Notes: generated from the sequence alone by a model not told the origin. Positions 40,868-51,546 are shown, counted from the stretch's first letter. The stretch: DNA of 64,000 nt from Nesterenkonia sp. (GCF_029265375.1 NZ_JAJUJJ010000016.1:1-64000); one strand, 5' to 3'. Translations and numbers: made by a program.

Positions 40868-42823
40868 ATGACAGAGACCCTCAGGCGCTCGGCGCGTGTG
40901 CGCGCCTCCGAGCTGCTCGGCCGCGGCTGGCTGAACACCGGCGGCAAGGACGTCACCCTGGAAGACCTCCGCGGCAAGATCGTCATCCTCGACTTCTGGA
41001 CCTTCTGCTGCATCAACTGCCTCCATGTGCTCGACGAGCTGCGGCCCCTGGAGGAGAAGCACTCCGATGTGCTGGTCACCGTCGGAGTGCATTCGCCGAA
41101 GTTCGAGCACGAGGCCGACCCGGAGGCTCTGGCTGCGGCCGTGGAGCGCTACGAGATCGCCCACCCGGTGCTCGACGACCCGGAGCTGATCACCTGGCAG
41201 GCCTACTCGGCCCGCGCCTGGCCCACCCTGGTGGTCATCGACCCGGAGGGCTACATCGCCGCATCCCTGGCGGGGGAGGGGCATGTGGCCGGTCTGAGTT
41301 CGCTGGTGGAGGAGCTGATCGCCGAGCACGAGGCGAAGGGCACCCTGCACCGCGGCGACGGCCTCTATGTGCCCCCGGAGCCGGTCTCCACCACGCTGCG
41401 CTTCCCCGGCAAGGCGGTGCCGGTCACCCGGCCCCTGGGCGGGGACGACGACGCCGCCGGACGCTTCCTGGTCGCCGACACCGGCCACCACCGGATTGTG
41501 GAGCTGGCTGAGGACCTGGCCACGGTGACCCGCAGCTGGGGATCCGGGCAGAAGGGCTATGCCGACGGCGGACCGGAGACCGCCCAGTTCACCGAGCCTC
41601 AGGGGCTCGCCCTGCTGCCCGAGGAGCTGGCCGAGCAGGTCGGCTACGACGTCGTCGTCGCTGATACGGTCAACCACCGGCTGCGCGGCATCGACGCCGC
41701 CACCGGAGAAGTGACCACACTGGCCGGCAACGGCGTGCAGCGGCTGCTGGACGCCGAGCGCACCCGCAGCACCGCGGTGACCGGCTCACTGGGCACCGAC
41801 CCGCTGAACGTCTCGCTGTCCTCCCCCTGGGACGTGCTCTACAGCCAGCGGCTGGGCCTGGTGCTGATCGCCATGGCCGGCACCCACCAGATCTTCAGCT
41901 TCGACCCCCGCACCGGAGAGCTGGCGGTCTTCGCCGGCACCGGCCTCGAAGGGCTCACCGACGGCCCCCCTGACCAGGCCTGGTACGCTCAGACCTCCGG
42001 TCTGGCCGAAAGCGCGGACGGAGATATCTGGATCGCCGATTCGGAGACCTCCGCGCTGCGCGTGCTGCGCACCTCCCGCAACCCGGAAGAGCCGGTGACC
42101 GAGACGCTCATCGGGACCGGACTGTTCGACTTCGGATTCCGCGACGGCGACCCCGCCCAGGCCAGACTTCAGCACCCGCTGGGGGTGACTGCCCTGCCGG
42201 ACGGCTCGGTGCTGGTGGCTGATACCTACAACGGGGCGATCCGCCGCTGGCAGGCAGAGCACACTGCGGCTGACGGCACCACCGTGCCCGCCGGAGTCTC
42301 CACAGTGGCGCGCGGGCTGAAGGAACCCTCCGACGTGCTGCTGGACGCCGACGGCTCCACCCTGCTGGTGGTGGAGACCAACGCCCACCAGCTGGTGCGC
42401 ATCGCGGTGCCGGAGGAGTACCTCACTGTGGACGAGGGAGCCTCCCAGACCCAGCGGCCGGCCACCGAGGTCGCACCCGGGGAGTTCACCCTGCAGGTGG
42501 AGTTCACCGCCCCCACCGGCCAGAAGCTCGACGACCGCTGGGGCGACCCCACCCAGCTGCAGGTCTCGGCCACACCCCCGGAGCTGCTCGCCGATGGCGC
42601 GGGCACCTCCACGGGATTGCACCGGCGGCTGCACCTGAACCCGGAGCTCACAGAGGGCGTTCTGCACATCACCGCCCGGGCCGCAGCCTGCGACGGCGCG
42701 CCGGGGGAGGAGATCCCCATGCACGCGGCATGCCACCTCTACCAGCAGGACTGGGGCATCCCGGTGACCCTGAGTCCCGCAGGCGAGGCATCCCTGACCC
42801 TGGACCTGCGTGGGGTGAAGTGA
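40868..42823 (+). CDS. NHL-repeat thioredoxin-like protein
   Basis: A 651-residue protein. Residues 15-160 form a thioredoxin/TlpA-like fold with the redox motif CINC within FWTFCCINCLHVLDELR. From about 185 on, NHL beta-propeller repeats follow (FLVADTGHHRIVELAE, VVADTVNHRLRGID, VLVADTYNGAIRRW, LLVVETNAHQLVRI), and the C-terminal 110 residues form another beta-rich domain. No signal peptide is visible, so it is cytoplasmic. It lies 159 bases after the CtaG gene, and AAGGAGCAGG precedes the ATG. Human NHLRC2 has the same domain order. Partner unknown. Confidence 0.88.
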   Translation: MTETLRRSARVRASELLGRGWLNTGGKDVTLEDLRGKIVILDFWTFCCINCLHVLDELRPLEEKHSDVLVTVGVHSPKFEHEADPEALAAAVERYEIAHPVLDDPELITWQAYSARAWPTLVVIDPEGYIAASLAGEGHVAGLSSLVEELIAEHEAKGTLHRGDGLYVPPEPVSTTLRFPGKAVPVTRPLGGDDDAAGRFLVADTGHHRIVELAEDLATVTRSWGSGQKGYADGGPETAQFTEPQGLALLPEELAEQVGYDVVVADTVNHRLRGIDAATGEVTTLAGNGVQRLLDAERTRSTAVTGSLGTDPLNVSLSSPWDVLYSQRLGLVLIAMAGTHQIFSFDPRTGELAVFAGTGLEGLTDGPPDQAWYAQTSGLAESADGDIWIADSETSALRVLRTSRNPEEPVTETLIGTGLFDFGFRDGDPAQARLQHPLGVTALPDGSVLVADTYNGAIRRWQAEHTAADGTTVPAGVSTVARGLKEPSDVLLDADGSTLLVVETNAHQLVRIAVPEEYLTVDEGASQTQRPATEVAPGEFTLQVEFTAPTGQKLDDRWGDPTQLQVSATPPELLADGAGTSTGLHRRLHLNPELTEGVLHITARAAACDGAPGEEIPMHAACHLYQQDWGIPVTLSPAGEASLTLDLRGVK

Positions 42824-42904
42824 GCCTCAGCAGGGGCGTGACGGCCGCGGATTCGGTAGGCTCGTGACCAGACGCATCAGTCCTGGCGAAAGGCGGAAGA
42901 CCCT

Positions 42905-43381
42905 ATGACCACCATGGTCGTTGTGGCCAGCAAGCATGGCTCGACTGCAGAGATCGGCGAACGTATCGCCTCCACTCTGCACGCCCGCGGCGTCAAAGCC
43001 TACGTCAAGGACGTCGGGGAGGCCGGACGCTGGCTCTACGAGACGGACAATGTCATTGTGGGCATGCCGGTCTACCGGCAGAAGCTGCTGGGCGAGGGCA
43101 CGCTGTTCCTGGAGGCCAACCGCACCGAGCTGGCCGGCAAGCCGCTCTTCCTCTTCGCCGTCGGCGGGGCGGAGAAGCTGGAGAAGAAGCTGCTCGATGA
43201 GCTCGCCCGCTTCCCGCACCGCGAGGTCGCCTACTTCCGCGGCGCCGTCGACCAGGAGAAGCTCAGCTTCTTCGAGAAGCTGCAGCTCACTGTGGCCCAG
43301 GCTCCCAAGGACGCAGACTTCCGGGACTGGCCCGCCATCGAGGACTGGGCCCATAGCCTGCTCTCCTACGGCGTCAGCTGA
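42905..43381 (+). CDS. flavodoxin-domain protein (HemG-like)
   Basis: A 158-residue flavodoxin-like protein: VVVASKHGSTAEIGERIA is the FMN phosphate loop and NVIVGMPVYRQKLLGEG the second loop. It resembles HemG-type menaquinone-dependent protoporphyrinogen oxidase but is rather an actinobacterial relative. The ATG follows GAAAGGCGGAAGA, and TAGGCT at 42857-42862 could be its -10 box. It ends with an 8-base convergent overlap with the next gene on the other strand. Confidence 0.85.
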   Translation: MTTMVVVASKHGSTAEIGERIASTLHARGVKAYVKDVGEAGRWLYETDNVIVGMPVYRQKLLGEGTLFLEANRTELAGKPLFLFAVGGAEKLEKKLLDELARFPHREVAYFRGAVDQEKLSFFEKLQLTVAQAPKDADFRDWPAIEDWAHSLLSYGVS

Positions 43382-44600
43382 GTGTGACCAGGGCCCGCTC
43401 CAGCCCGGAGAGGAGCCGCTGCACATCCTCCGCGCTGGTATAGGGGGCCACTCCCAGCCGCAGGGCGCCGTCGTCGTCGATCCCCAGCCGCTGGAAGGCC
43501 TCATAGGCGTAGAAGGACCCCGCCGGGGCGTGCACACCGTCCTCATACAGCAGCGCTGACACCTCGGCCGCGCGCCGCCCCGGGAAGCTCAGCAGCAGCG
43601 TCGGCGTCCGGTCCGCGGCACGGGAATGGACGACGACGTCGTCACCGAACCGGCTGCGGCAGGAGGCAAGAATCTCCTCCGCCAGCTGGTGCTCATGACC
43701 ACCGACGAGCTTGTGGGCCCTGTGCAGCCGCTCTCTGCGGGTCAGATCCGCCTCGGCGTCGCCGCCCAGCCCGGCCAGGAAGTCCACCGCCGCTGCGGCG
43801 CCGGCCATCACCTCATAGGGCAGAGTGCCGTACTCGAACCGTTCGGGCACCTCATTGGTGGAGGGCAGCAGTTTGTCCGGGACGATGCTCTCCAGCAGCT
43901 GCGGGTCTGCGGCCAGCACCGCGCAGTGCGGGCCCAGGAACTTATACGGCGAGCAGACGAAGAAGTCGGCGCCGAGGGCGGCGAGATCAACCAGCCGGTG
44001 GGCGGCGAAATGCACCCCGTCCACATACACCAGGGCCCCTGCGCGGTGGGCGGCCTCGGCCGCAGCGCGGACATCGGGCACTGTGCCGATCAGGTTTGAC
44101 GCCGCGGTCAGCGCCACCAGGCGGGTGCGGGGACCCAGCACCGATTCCAGCTGCTCAGCGTCCAGTTCGCCGGTCTCAGGATCAAAGTCCACCCAGCGGA
44201 CGTGCGTGCCGGTGCGCTCGGCGGCCTGCACCCACGGGCGGATATTGGAGTCGTGATCCAGCCGGGTGACCACCACCTCATCGCCGGGGCCCCAGCTGCG
44301 GCCGAGATGGCGGGAGAAGTCATAGGTCAGCTGAGTGGCGCTGCGGCCATAGACGATGCCGGCCGGATCGGCACCCAGGAAGTCCGCGTAGGCAGCTCGG
44401 AACGCTGCCACTGCCTGCTCCGCATTGCGTTCGGAGAGCGATCGGGTGCCCCGGTTGGACAGCGGTGCGGTGAGTGTCCGAGCAATGGCCTCAGCGACGT
44501 GCCGCGGGGTCTGGGTTCCGCCGGGAGAGTCGAAGAAGGCGATCTGCGAGTCCAGGGCGGGGAAGTGGGAGCGCAGCTGGTTCACGTCGAATCCGGTCAT
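43374..44600 (-). CDS. cysteine desulfurase-like PLP enzyme
   Basis: A 408-residue class V aminotransferase-fold enzyme. AFFDSPGGTQTPRHVAEAI, LDHDSNIRPW, DGVHFAAHRLVDLAALGADFFVCSPYKFLGPHCAVL with the PLP-binding Lys, and RLGVAPYTSAEDVQRL are visible. The branch is the SufS-like cysteine desulfurase-like group without clear sulfur-transfer partners, so it may act on cysteine, kynurenine-like or other substrates. GAGAGG lies upstream of the ATG with first base 44600. Confidence 0.85.
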   Translation of the reverse strand: MTGFDVNQLRSHFPALDSQIAFFDSPGGTQTPRHVAEAIARTLTAPLSNRGTRSLSERNAEQAVAAFRAAYADFLGADPAGIVYGRSATQLTYDFSRHLGRSWGPGDEVVVTRLDHDSNIRPWVQAAERTGTHVRWVDFDPETGELDAEQLESVLGPRTRLVALTAASNLIGTVPDVRAAAEAAHRAGALVYVDGVHFAAHRLVDLAALGADFFVCSPYKFLGPHCAVLAADPQLLESIVPDKLLPSTNEVPERFEYGTLPYEVMAGAAAAVDFLAGLGGDAEADLTRRERLHRAHKLVGGHEHQLAEEILASCRSRFGDDVVVHSRAADRTPTLLLSFPGRRAAEVSALLYEDGVHAPAGSFYAYEAFQRLGIDDDGALRLGVAPYTSAEDVQRLLSGLERALVTLS

Positions 44601-44676
44601 CGTGGCGGAGCCTCTCACTAGGGTGTTCTTCCAGCGAGCCTACCGGCTGCCGGCGGATCGGGGACATACTGGTGCC

Positions 44677-45575
44677 ATGCCTGAGCTTCCCGAGGTTCAC
44701 GCTCTGGCCGAGGAGCTGACCCGCCGGATGGCCGGCGGCAGGCTCCTGCGCCTGGAGCTGGCCTCCTTCACCGCACTGAAGACCTTCGACCCGCCTGTCG
44801 CCGCGCGGGAGGGGGCCCAGCTGCGGCAGGTGGGCCGGCACGGCAAGCACCTGGACTTCCGCTTCGCGCCACGGGAATAGGCGGGAGACTCGGCCGGCCC
44901 GCACTTGCATCTGGTGGTCCACCTGGCGCGGGCGGGGTGGATCCGGTGGCGCGCCCCGGCGGCCGGACAAACCCAGCAGCGCCGCAGCCGTCCGGGCAAG
45001 GGGCCGCTGGCAGCTCGGCTGATCCTGCAGGAGGGAAGCAGCGCAGACATCACCGAAGCCGGCACGAAGAAGAACCTTGCCCTGTGGTTGGTGCGTGACC
45101 CCCAGCAGGTCCCTCGGTAGCGTCCCTGGGTCCGGACCCGCTGGACGAGAACTTCACCGCCGAGGACCTGAGCCGGATCCTTCGGCAGGCCGGACGCGCA
45201 CAGATCAAAGGCGTGCTGCGCAATCAGTCCCTGCTGGCCGGCATCGGCAATGCGTATTCGGATGAGATCCTGCACGCCGCACGGATCTCGCCTTATCAGG
45301 CCGCCGAGCGCACGGACGCGCAGGCCCTGCTGGCTGCTATTCAGGACACCCTGTAGGAGACCATCGCCCGAACCTCCGGTGCTGCCGCCTCCGAGCTGAA
45401 GGCCGAGAAGAAGTCCGGGCTGCGCGTCCACGGCCGCGCCGGCCAGCCCTGCCCCGCCTGCGGAGACGTGATCCGCGAGGTGGTCTTCGCCGACAGAAGC
45501 ATGCAGTACTGCCCCGCGTGCCAGACCGGAGGCAAGATACTGGCCGACCGAGGGCTCTCCCGGCTCCTCAAGTAG
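44677..45575 (+). pseudogene. Fpg/Nei-family DNA glycosylase, inactivated
   Basis: The frame begins PELPEVHALAEELTRRMAGG, the exact N-terminus of formamidopyrimidine glycosylases and endonuclease VIII, with Pro2 and Glu3 present. It is broken by a TAG at 44878-44880, by a frame change between about 45095 and 45117, and by a second TAG at 45354-45356. Downstream, the other expected parts can still be read: QIKGVLRNQSLLAGIGNAYSDEILHA and the zinc finger CPACGDVIREVV ... MQYCPACQTGGK. The promoter-like CATACT six bases before the ATG is kept. A repair enzyme for oxidised bases has been lost here; another copy may exist elsewhere. Confidence 0.88.
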
Positions 45576-45670
45576 GGACACCGGACCCTACCCGGACCCG
45601 CCGCCGGCAGCGGCGCACAGAAGACGGCGGCCGCCCAGCGGACCGTGCCGCCGCATATAGACTCAGGAGG

Positions 45671-46234
45671 GTGCGCACTGCTGAGGACCCGATCACCTGG
45701 AACCCCAACCGGATCGCCGTGGCCGGCTCCAGCGGCGCGGGAAAGACCACACTGTGCACCCAGCTGGCCGAACTGACCGGATTCCCCCGGGTGGAGATCG
45801 ACAGCCTCTACTGGGGTGCTGGGTGGGCCCCGCGGGAGAGCTTCACCGACGACGTCGACCGCTTCACCTCCCAGCCGCGCTGGGTCATGGAGTGGCAGTA
45901 CCGGACCGTGCGTCCGCTCATCGCTCAGCGGGCCGACACTCTGCTGTGGCTGGACTACTCCACGCCGGTGAAGATGCAGCGCCTGATCCGCCGCACCGTG
46001 AGCCGCCGGCTCGGGCGGAGACAGATATGGAACGGAAACATTGAGCCGCCGCTGTGGACGATCCTCACCCGCAAGGAGCACATCATCCGCTGGGGCTGGG
46101 CCACCCGAAACGCCCTGAAACCCGTGGTGCCCACACTGGAGGAGCGCTTCGGCGGTCTGACGGTCGTGCGCCTGGCCAGCCCCGCTGAAGCACGACGTTG
46201 GCTCAGCGCACTCGAGCGCGCCCTGTCAGAGTGA
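45671..46234 (+). CDS. P-loop kinase-like protein (topology-modulation / adenylate-kinase-like)
   Basis: A 187-residue nucleotide-binding protein. AVAGSSGAGKTTLCTQLAEL is the Walker A loop, and VEIDSLYWGAGWAPRESFTDDVDRF plus WLDYSTPVKMQRLIRRTVSRRL match the FlaR/topology-modulation-like family of small P-loop kinases. The GTG start at 45671 follows CAGGAGG directly and TAGACT is close upstream. Earlier frame openings belong to the pseudogene region. Substrate unknown. Confidence 0.82.
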   Translation: MRTAEDPITWNPNRIAVAGSSGAGKTTLCTQLAELTGFPRVEIDSLYWGAGWAPRESFTDDVDRFTSQPRWVMEWQYRTVRPLIAQRADTLLWLDYSTPVKMQRLIRRTVSRRLGRRQIWNGNIEPPLWTILTRKEHIIRWGWATRNALKPVVPTLEERFGGLTVVRLASPAEARRWLSALERALSE

Positions 46235-46294
46235 GCATCTGACACGGCTGCACCGGTGGCACAGCGCCGAAAACAGACTGGGTCCGGAAGCCGC

Positions 46295-48652
46295 TCACTG
46301 CTCCCGGGTGGCGATCTCAGCCTCGGTGAGAGCGCCGAAGCGGCTGGGAATCACCGAGCTCCAGGCCTGCTTGAGCTCATCCAGGCCGATGCCGAAGCTG
46401 CCGCCGGGGAAGTCGCCGGTCACCTCAAGGCCCCCAGATTCGGCATCCACCACGCCGATGCGCAGGGCGGGGAAGCCGCGGGCTGTGGTCATATCGGTGA
46501 ACCGCAGCTCCTCAGAGCGCGGCAGCGCGACGACGGCCCGAGCCTGCGATTCGCTGAACAGCGCGGTGAAGGGGTCCAGGCCATCGCGCTCGCAGAGCTC
46601 CTGAACACTGACGCGCGCCCCCACACCGAAGCGCAGGCTCATCTCCGCCAGGGCTGCAGCCAGTCCGCCCTCGGAGAGATCGTGGGCGGCATCGATCATC
46701 CCGTCCCGGGACGCGTTGATGAGGATCTCGCCCAGGGTCTTTTCAGCGGCCAGGTCCACCCGCGGCGGGGTCCCGCCCAGATGCCCGCGCAGCCGCGCGA
46801 ACTCTGAGCCGTCCAGCTCATCGGCGGTGGTGCCCAGCAGGTAGATCGCCTGCCCGTCGGCCCAGCGCTGGTAGCCGGAGGGCGTGCGGCGGGAGACGTC
46901 ATCGAACCGGCCCATCACTCCCACCACCGGGGTGGGGTGGATAGCCCGCCCGGCGGTCTGGTTGTACAGGGAGACATTTCCGCCGGTGACCGGTACGCCC
47001 AGCTCCATGCACGCATCGGAGAGGCCGCGCACGGCTTCGGCGAACTGCCACATGATCTCCGGGTCCTCCGGGGAGCCGAAGTTCAAACAGTCTGAGACCG
47101 CCATCGGCACCGCGCCAGAGGTGGCCACATTCCGGTAGGCCTCCGCCAGGGCCAGCTGGGCCCCGGCATAGGGATCCAGATAGGCGTACCGGCCGTTGCA
47201 GTCGGTGGCCAGAGCCACGCCCAGGCCGGTCTCCTCGTCCACGCGGATCACCCCGGCGTCGTCGGGCTGGCTCAGCGCGGTGTTGCCGCCGACGAACCTG
47301 TCGTACTGGTCGGTGATCCAGGAGACATCGGCCATATTCGGCGAGGTCATCAGCTCCACCACAGCCTCACCCAGCTCCTCGGCAGTGGCCGGCAGATTCT
47401 GCCCAGCCCCTGAGGAGCGGAACCTGTCGGCCTGCAGCTCATCCTGCCATGCCGGGCGACGGTACGGCCGCTCATAGACAGGGCCGTCGTGGGCCACAGT
47501 GCGCGGGTCGACGTCGACGATGGTCTCGCCGTCCCATTCGATGATCAGCCGGCCGGTATCGGTGACCTCGCCGAGCCAGGAGTACTCCACGCCCCATTTG
47601 CCCATCACGGCCTCGAAGGCCTCCACGTTCTCCGGGGTGACCACTGCCATCATCCGCTCCTGGGACTCTGACATGAGGATCTCCCCGGGGGTCAGCGTGG
47701 GGTCTCGCAGCAGCACATTGGTCAGCTCCACATGCATGCCGCCCTCACCGTTGGAGGCCAGCTCACTGGTGGCGCAGCTGATGCCGGCAGCGCCCAGGTC
47801 CTGGATGCCCTCGACCAACTCCTTGCCGAACAGCTCCAGGCAGCATTCGATGAGCACCTTCTCAGCGAACGGATCGCCGACCTGAACCGCCGGGCGTTTG
47901 GAGGGCTTGGCGTCGTCGAAGGACTCGGAGGCCAGCACAGAGGCGCCCCCGATGCCGTCGCCGCCGGTGCGCGCACCGAAGAGCACCACCTTGTTCCCCA
48001 CGCCGGAGGCATTGGCCAGCCGCAGATCCTGATGCCGCATGACTCCCACGGCCAGGGCGTTGACCAGCGGATTGTCCTGATAGACGGAGTCGAAGACCAC
48101 CTCACCGCCGATATTGGGCAGGCCCAGGGAGTTGCCGTAGCCGCCGATGCCGGAGACCACCCCGGGCAGCACGCGTTTGGTGTCCGGGTGGTCGATATCG
48201 CCGAAGCGCAGCGGGTCCATCACCGCCACCGGCCGGGCGCCCATGGAGATGATGTCGCGCACGATGCCGCCGATGCCGGTGGCCGCGCCCTGATAGGGCT
48301 CCACATAGGAGGGGTGGTTGTGGGACTCGATCTTGAACGTCACCGCCCAGCCGTCACCCAGATCGGTGACCCCGGCGTTCTCGCCGATGCCGACCATAAG
48401 GTCCTTAGTCATCTGGTCGGTGACCTTCTCGCCGAACTGGCGCAGATGCACCTTGGAGGACTTATAGCTGCAGTGCTCAGACCACATCACCGAGTACATC
48501 GCCAGCTCCGCGGCGGTGGGCCGGCGGCCCAGGATCTCCACGATCCGGTGGTACTCGTCCTCCTTCAGGCCCAGCTCGGCCCAGGGCAGCTCAGTCTCCG
48601 GGGTGGTTGCCGCGTTCTCCACGGTGTCGATGTTGAATTCGCTCACGGTCAC
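46295..48652 (-). CDS. purL: phosphoribosylformylglycinamidine synthase subunit PurL
   Basis: A 785-residue small-type PurL, which uses ATP and ammonia from PurQ to turn FGAR into [65 protein letters not shown] and [14 protein letters not shown] are family landmarks with the ATP/Mg-binding residues. The start overlaps the purQ stop by four bases (GTGA). Last gene of purS-purQ-purL. Confidence 0.96.
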   Translation of the reverse strand: MTVSEFNIDTVENAATTPETELPWAELGLKEDEYHRIVEILGRRPTAAELAMYSVMWSEHCSYKSSKVHLRQFGEKVTDQMTKDLMVGIGENAGVTDLGDGWAVTFKIESHNHPSYVEPYQGAATGIGGIVRDIISMGARPVAVMDPLRFGDIDHPDTKRVLPGVVSGIGGYGNSLGLPNIGGEVVFDSVYQDNPLVNALAVGVMRHQDLRLANASGVGNKVVLFGARTGGDGIGGASVLASESFDDAKPSKRPAVQVGDPFAEKVLIECCLELFGKELVEGIQDLGAAGISCATSELASNGEGGMHVELTNVLLRDPTLTPGEILMSESQERMMAVVTPENVEAFEAVMGKWGVEYSWLGEVTDTGRLIIEWDGETIVDVDPRTVAHDGPVYERPYRRPAWQDELQADRFRSSGAGQNLPATAEELGEAVVELMTSPNMADVSWITDQYDRFVGGNTALSQPDDAGVIRVDEETGLGVALATDCNGRYAYLDPYAGAQLALAEAYRNVATSGAVPMAVSDCLNFGSPEDPEIMWQFAEAVRGLSDACMELGVPVTGGNVSLYNQTAGRAIHPTPVVGVMGRFDDVSRRTPSGYQRWADGQAIYLLGTTADELDGSEFARLRGHLGGTPPRVDLAAEKTLGEILINASRDGMIDAAHDLSEGGLAAALAEMSLRFGVGARVSVQELCERDGLDPFTALFSESQARAVVALPRSEELRFTDMTTARGFPALRIGVVDAESGGLEVTGDFPGGSFGIGLDELKQAWSSVIPSRFGALTEAEIATREQ

Positions 48653-49428
48653 TTGCCTCCTGCCAGGGAGCCCACCACGGAGGTGAAGATGGTCAGTCCG
48701 TCGGTTCCGCTGCGCATCCCGGTGGCGTCATCGGGACCGTAGCCGGCCTCCACGGCGTGCTCGGGGTGCGGCATCAGGCCCACCACGTTGCCGCGCGGGT
48801 TGGTCACCCCTGCGATGTGATTCCGGGAGCCGTTGGGGTTCTCGCCCACATAGCGGAAGACCACCCGCCCCTCGGCCTCGATCTGCTCCAGCTCTGCGGC
48901 GGAGACCACGTACTGGCCGTCCTGGTTCTTCATCGGCACCGCGATCAGCTCATCCTGGGTGAACTGCGCGGTCCAGGGGGTGGCGGTGTTCTCCACCCGA
49001 AGCACCTGATCCTTGCAGATGAACTTCAGGTGGTCATTCTTGATCATGGAGCCCGGCAGCAGATGCGCCTCGGTGAGGATCTGGAAGCCGTTGCAGATGC
49101 CCAGCACCGGCAGCGGGGACTCGGCCTGCTGGGCGGAGGCCTCGGACACAATGGTGGTCATCACCGGGGCGAAGCGTGCAATGGCGCCGGCGCGCAGGTA
49201 GTCGCCGTAGCTGAACCCCCCGGGCAGAATGACGGCGTCGACGCCGTGCAGAGACTGATCCGCGTGCCACAGCGGCACCGCCGTGCCGCCGGCCAGTCGC
49301 ACCGCCCGAGCGGCGTCGCGGTCATCGAGAGTTCCGGGGAAGGTCACCACACCGATGCGTGCCCCGTCCAAGCGGGCTTCAGCGGGGGAGGGGAAGTCGC
49401 CGATCAGGGGAGTGTCCGCAGCTGTCAT
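48649..49428 (-). CDS. purQ: phosphoribosylformylglycinamidine synthase subunit PurQ
   Basis: A 259-residue class I glutamine amidotransferase that supplies ammonia to PurL. The nucleophile Cys lies in [19 protein letters not shown] and the His/Glu in [11 protein letters not shown]. The N-terminus is about 25 residues longer than usual before [16 protein letters not shown]. The ATG with first base 49428 is four bases after the purS stop; the earlier TTG at 49452 is less likely. Confidence 0.95.
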   Translation of the reverse strand: MTAADTPLIGDFPSPAEARLDGARIGVVTFPGTLDDRDAARAVRLAGGTAVPLWHADQSLHGVDAVILPGGFSYGDYLRAGAIARFAPVMTTIVSEASAQQAESPLPVLGICNGFQILTEAHLLPGSMIKNDHLKFICKDQVLRVENTATPWTAQFTQDELIAVPMKNQDGQYVVSAAELEQIEAEGRVVFRYVGENPNGSRNHIAGVTNPRGNVVGLMPHPEHAVEAGYGPDDATGMRSGTDGLTIFTSVVGSLAGGK

Positions 49429-49432
49429 GGGT

Positions 49433-49690
49433 TCAGGCGGCGTCCTGCTCAACGGAGACTGACACGACGTCCTCGATCACCGGGTTCGACAGCATCTCCT
49501 CGGCGGCGCGGCGGGCAGAAGCCAGCACCTCTTCGGTGACCTCGCCGTCCACGCTGAGCTCGAACCGCTTCCCCTGCCGGACCCCGGAGAACCCGGTGAA
49601 CCCCAGGTGGGGGAGCGCATTGGCGATGGCTTTGCCCTGCGGGTCGAGGATCTCAGGCTTCGGCATGACCTCGACGACGATCGTTGGCAC
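49433..49690 (-). CDS. purS: phosphoribosylformylglycinamidine synthase subunit PurS
   Basis: An 85-residue PurS, the small subunit that joins PurL and Pur[29 protein letters not shown] and [15 protein letters not shown] are typical. It starts at a GTG with CAGGAG upstream. TAGGAT on the minus strand (49731-49736) is a likely -10 box for the operon. Confidence 0.95.
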   Translation of the reverse strand: MPTIVVEVMPKPEILDPQGKAIANALPHLGFTGFSGVRQGKRFELSVDGEVTEEVLASARRAAEEMLSNPVIEDVVSVSVEQDAA

Positions 49691-49730
49691 GTGTGACTCC
49701 TGGGGTCAGAACAGTTCGGAACGCCTCACA

Positions 49731-49736
49731 ATCCTA
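49731..49736 (-). promoter_or_regulatory. -10 box of the purSQL operon
   Basis: Minus-strand TAGGAT lies 40 bases before the purS start, giving a leader of about 34 bases. I find no clear -35 box or PurR-type operator. Confidence 0.35.
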
Positions 49737-49896
49737 CCGCCACGGGAGCACCGGGGCATGCTGGGGCTTTGACGCCGCCGCGGATCCCTGCTCCTCTGGA
49801 CCGCCCGCGGACCTGACTGCTGCCGGTGACGGCGGTGCAGATGGCAGGATGGGAATGACGACGCCTGTGCCGACTGCATCCACCAGGAGTGAGACG

Positions 49897-50745
49897 ATGA
49901 CCCAGCCGCATACCGTCCCCGAGCGGACGCTTCTCGATGGCACCACCCTCCCGGAGCTGGGATTGGGCACCTATAACCTGCGCGGGACCGCCGGTGCCGA
50001 GGCGGTGGCCGCGGCGATCCGGTCCGGCTACCGGCTGCTGGACACCGCCTACAACTATGAGAACGAAGGGGCCGTCGGTGCCGGCATCGCCGCCTCCGGG
50101 GTGGACCGCGACCAGCTGCGCGTGACCTCCAAGCTTCCCGGTCGCTACCACCGCTACGACCAGGCCGTCGAGGCCGTGCAGGAGTCGCTGTACCGGGCCG
50201 GGGTGGACTGCTTCGACCTGTATCTGATCCATTGGCCCAACCCGAAGCAGGGCCTCTACACCGAGGCCTGGCAGGCGCTGATCGACCTGCAGGAGGCAGG
50301 GCTGCTGCGCTCGATCGGGGTGAGCAACTTCCTGCCCGAGCACCTGGACCGGCTCCACCGGGAGACCGGGGTGATGCCGAGTGTGAACCAGATCGAGATC
50401 CATCCGTGGTTCCCCCAGGAGGACCAGCTCTCCGCCCACGCAGAACTCGGCATCGCAGTCCAGGCGTGGAGCCCGGTGGGCAGAAACTCCCAGCTGCAGC
50501 AGGAGCCGGTCATCCGCGGAATCGCCGAAGAGCTCGGCCGCAGCCCCGTGCAGACCATCCTGCGGTGGCATATCCAGCGCGGCACCATCCCGCTGCCGAA
50601 GTCTGCCGACCCCGCCCGCCAGCGGGAGAACCTTGCGGTCTATGACTTCGAGCTCAGTGAAGACCAGATGGAGCGCATCACCGGGTTGGGGCGACCGGAC
50701 GGTCGGCTGGCCGGTCAGGACCCCGCCGTCTATGAGGAGTTCTGA
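49897..50745 (+). CDS. aldo/keto reductase (2,5-diketo-gluconate reductase-like)
   Basis: A 282-residue NADPH-dependent reductase. TLPELGLGTYNLRG, LLDTAYNYENEGAVG with the catalytic Asp and Tyr, LYLIHWPNPKQGLY with the His, IGVSNFLPEHLDRL and IPLPKSADPARQREN with the coenzyme-binding Lys are all present. Start at the ATG 49897 with AGGAG seven bases upstream. It belongs to a different AKR branch from the gene at 22721. Confidence 0.92.
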   Translation: MTQPHTVPERTLLDGTTLPELGLGTYNLRGTAGAEAVAAAIRSGYRLLDTAYNYENEGAVGAGIAASGVDRDQLRVTSKLPGRYHRYDQAVEAVQESLYRAGVDCFDLYLIHWPNPKQGLYTEAWQALIDLQEAGLLRSIGVSNFLPEHLDRLHRETGVMPSVNQIEIHPWFPQEDQLSAHAELGIAVQAWSPVGRNSQLQQEPVIRGIAEELGRSPVQTILRWHIQRGTIPLPKSADPARQRENLAVYDFELSEDQMERITGLGRPDGRLAGQDPAVYEEF

Positions 50746-50763
50746 CCGGCTTTCGCCGCTGAA

Positions 50764-51546
50764 TCAATCTGCGGAGGCTGAACTGAGACGCTGGTAGCCG
50801 TAGAGGTCCTGCATCGTCTCGTTGAACTGCAGGTGGGTGCCGTCGGGCTGCATAATGCGCAGCGAGCGGCCGTAGGCCTCGTCGATCACGGTGGCCTCCA
50901 CCCCGCGGGCTTCCAGCTGCCGGCACAGCTCGGCCACGTCCCCGGTCTCCCCGAAGACCTGCACCACCGGTTGGCCCGGTGCCTCATGGTCCACGGTGCG
51001 TATCGCGCCCTCATGGAAGGCAAAGACGCCGTGCCCCACCAGGTCTGTCCATCCACCGTTGTCGCTGGCGATGCGGGGCGTGAGCCCGTACTGCGCCAGC
51101 GTCTCGGCGCCGGGCCGCACCGTCTCCGCCGGGCAGTAGAGCAGCGCGCCGATGTTGAGCACCGCCGGGTCGAAGTCCGCTGCACCGGCACTGGTCATGG
51201 CTGGACCGATATGCACCCGGCCCTGGGGCAGATCCACCGCCAGGCTGGGACCGTTCCGGTGAAGAAGCCGCACCTGCTGGCAGCTGACCCCGGCGGCTTG
51301 AAGCGCATCGGCGTGAGCCTGCACATCGGACACCATGAACTCCACCAGCTGCACGCCCTCCAGGGCATCTCCGGGTTCCATCTCTGCCAGCATCAGTTGA
51401 CCGGAGCCGGCGGCGAGCACTGTGGCCATCGGGTGGTCAGCCTCCGTGCTGCGCAGCCCCAGGCTGAGGTAGAACTCCCGCCACCGGCGGTATTCGGAGG
51501 TGAAGTGCAGGGGCATCACCGTCAGTGTCTGGCGCTGGGCGCTCAT
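50764..51546 (-). CDS. two-domain VOC (glyoxalase-like) protein
   Basis: A 260-residue protein with two repeated vicinal-oxygen-chelate modules: residues 1-125 ([22 protein letters not shown] ... [20 protein letters not shown]) and residues 135-250 ([17 protein letters not shown] ... [22 protein letters not shown] ... [15 protein letters not shown]). Each module has the beta-alpha-beta-beta-beta layout, with Glu and His in metal-site positions only in part. It may bind or modify a small toxic molecule. It is translationally coupled (ATGA) to the ribbon-helix-helix gene upstream. Confidence 0.8.
   Translation of the reverse strand: MSAQRQTLTVMPLHFTSEYRRWREFYLSLGLRSTEADHPMATVLAAGSGQLMLAEMEPGDALEGVQLVEFMVSDVQAHADALQAAGVSCQQVRLLHRNGPSLAVDLPQGRVHIGPAMTSAGAADFDPAVLNIGALLYCPAETVRPGAETLAQYGLTPRIASDNGGWTDLVGHGVFAFHEGAIRTVDHEAPGQPVVQVFGETGDVAELCRQLEARGVEATVIDEAYGRSLRIMQPDGTHLQFNETMQDLYGYQRLSSASAD

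Noticed and set aside
44905..45120. Separate small genes inside the Fpg/Nei region
   Set aside because: These frames are consecutive pieces of one broken glycosylase gene, as their order and family motifs show.
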